Part shown: positions 62,367 through 64,000 of the stretch, piece after piece
How the letters are laid out: each line of letters opens with the position of its first letter
Numbering within the stretch: the stretch's first letter is position 1
Notes under the pieces: model-generated
The model's database searches: none
What the model was told of the DNA's origin: nothing
What the model saw: the letters and a program-made list of their open reading frames with translations, nothing else
NCBI GenBank assembly: GCA_031399085.1
Contig: JANNOQ010000099.1
Location: 70,954 to 134,953, forward strand
Direction of reading: 5' to 3'
Length of the DNA stretch: 64,000 nucleotides
Origin: R-RK-3 sp031399085
Lineage (GTDB): Bacteria > Pseudomonadota > Alphaproteobacteria > Rhizobiales > Rhodomicrobiaceae
Made by a program: the position numbers and the translations under genes

Positions 62367-63334
62367 GACGCGCCTCCCGTCATTTGTTTCCCAGCGTCGG
62401 GACGCGGCGGCGCCTTCGCCCGGTAGCTGGAGGACTGGCCGGAGAGATAGGTGTGCAGCGTGAGAAGCGCCTCACCCGCGGGACGGTCGGTGTGATGCAT
62501 GAGATAAGACCATTCAAGTCGGCGGGCCAAACTGACGATCGCTTCCTTGTGACGCTCCAGGCGCTCCCCATAAGCCTTGCGCAAATCCTCGGCGCGGCCG
62601 GCGAGTACGCGCTCGCCGCTCTCAACCCCGGAAAATTCGACACGGCCATTATAGGGAAGCGTTTCCTCCGCTGGGTCGAGAATATGGATCAGGTGCCCGC
62701 GCACGCCCTGGCCGGCGATATATTCGCAGGCCGCCGCCAGCTCTTCGGGCGGATCGAGGAAGTCGCTGAACATCAGGCACTCGGAAAATCGGTTGAGCGG
62801 CGGGCGCGGCGGCAGGCTGCCGAAGGGGACGCCCATTTTTTCTTGCTGCGCGAGCGAAAACGCGATGTTCTGCACCACCTTGCGGCCCGCCGCCGGTGCG
62901 CGCCCGCCCAGCAGGCCGACGCGCTCGCCGCCCGCCAGCGCCAGCTCGCCGATGGCGAAGGCCAGGATCAGGGCGCGGTCGCGCTTGGTTTCCGTCGCCA
63001 GATGCGAGCGGAACACCATCGAGGGTGACAGGTCGGGCCAGATGCGCAGCGTGTGCGCCGCTTCCCATTCGCGCTCGCGGATATAGAGATGGTCTGATGA
63101 GGCCGAGCGCCGCCAGTCGATGGCGGGCGCGCTGTCGCCGGTCGCGTAATGGCGGAACTGCCAAAAGGTTTCGCCCGGCCCCGCACGGCGGCGGCCGTGA
63201 ATGCCGTGCGCCACGGTCTGCGCCACCCGGCTGGCCTCGACCAATAGAGAGGGCAATCGCTTTGCCAGCGCGTGGGCTGACAATTCCAACTCGTGACTAG
63301 ACTTGCCTTCTCGCTGCCCTTGCAATCCTCGCAT
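62363..63334 (-). CDS. DUF58 domain-containing protein
   Basis: The 323-residue protein has the DUF58 signature FWQFRHYATGDSAPAIDWRR followed by SASSDHLYIREREWE, and then a VWA-like region with DRALILAFAIGELALAGGER. DUF58 proteins are encoded next to MoxR ATPases and are believed to be their substrates or partners. The ATG at 63334 begins 14 bases after the moxR stop. The downstream gene overlaps by ATGA. Confidence 0.9.
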   Translation of the reverse strand: MRGLQGQREGKSSHELELSAHALAKRLPSLLVEASRVAQTVAHGIHGRRRAGPGETFWQFRHYATGDSAPAIDWRRSASSDHLYIREREWEAAHTLRIWPDLSPSMVFRSHLATETKRDRALILAFAIGELALAGGERVGLLGGRAPAAGRKVVQNIAFSLAQQEKMGVPFGSLPPRPPLNRFSECLMFSDFLDPPEELAAACEYIAGQGVRGHLIHILDPAEETLPYNGRVEFSGVESGERVLAGRAEDLRKAYGERLERHKEAIVSLARRLEWSYLMHHTDRPAGEALLTLHTYLSGQSSSYRAKAPPRPDAGKQMTGGAS

Positions 63335-63348
63335 CCTTTAAGTGTCTG

Positions 63349-64000
<652 letters not shown>

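Overview
The window looks like chromosomal DNA of a GC-rich alphaproteobacterium, most likely of the order Hyphomicrobiales (Rhizobiales). The signs are a Porin_2-like outer membrane protein, two branched-chain-amino-acid (Liv) type ABC systems, VIT-family and class II DAHP synthase genes, and two kinds of dispersed intergenic repeats typical of that order. The family is a guess; Beijerinckiaceae or Bradyrhizobium relatives would fit. No rRNA, tRNA, CRISPR array or insertion sequence was seen. One CDS is cut by the left edge (IclR regulator) and one by the right edge (MoxR ATPase).

Region 1 (1-8418) is an uptake and activation unit: an IclR regulator, then livH-livM-livG-livF, an acyl-CoA synthetase and a periplasmic binding protein, most overlapping by ATGA. 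It ends in a strong terminator facing a TetR regulator. The likely logic is import of an organic acid followed by CoA activation. Region 2 (8676-18066) holds an outer membrane porin, a CreA-like secreted protein, an amylo-alpha-1,6-glucosidase/GT4 pair, a lytic transglycosylase, and a CHASE2 membrane protein with a small FecR-like secreted partner. Region 3 (18067-19476) has a glutathione S-transferase and a GntR regulator.

Region 4 (19669-33825) is the most distinctive part. It is a long same-strand cluster divergent from the GntR gene: FAH-family enzyme, alpha/beta hydrolase, amidohydrolase, a second complete Liv-type transporter (its LivF is fused to a Tm-1-like/UPF0261 domain), a PEP-hydrolase-like TIM barrel, a flotillin-like SPFH protein, an SRPBCC protein, and an SRPBCC-quinone oxidoreductase fusion. 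It reads as uptake and breakdown of an unidentified small molecule. A 79-bp REPIN-like repeat occurs twice inside it, and a diverged third copy lies at 59.4 kb.

Region 5 (33854-40554) is more accessory: a TetR regulator with a palindromic operator facing a small membrane protein, an orphan two-TM protein, a Rhizobiales-type mosaic repeat, an MHS-type transporter with a large insert, a DUF411 metal-binding protein, a decayed 3' remnant of a copper P-type ATPase, and a comparatively AT-rich two-gene cassette. That cassette encodes a membrane-anchored ParA/MinD-like ATPase and a helical partner, and is the best candidate for an undescribed system.

Region 6 (40555-57319) is mostly housekeeping: SDR, YceI, YbdK-type ligase, VIT transporter, class II DAHP synthase, YiiX-like peptidase, cupin, NAD synthetase, GltX, ankyrin protein, MFS transporter, phosphoesterase, Nudix, glutathionyl-hydroquinone reductase and GNAT. 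Region 7 (57293-64000, minus strand) is a moxR-DUF58-BatA/DUF4159-VWA operon. Several starts were moved from the longest frame to codons with a good Shine-Dalgarno sequence, including TTG starts at 1007, 19669 and 40555. All functions are inferred from reading the translations; no database search was run.
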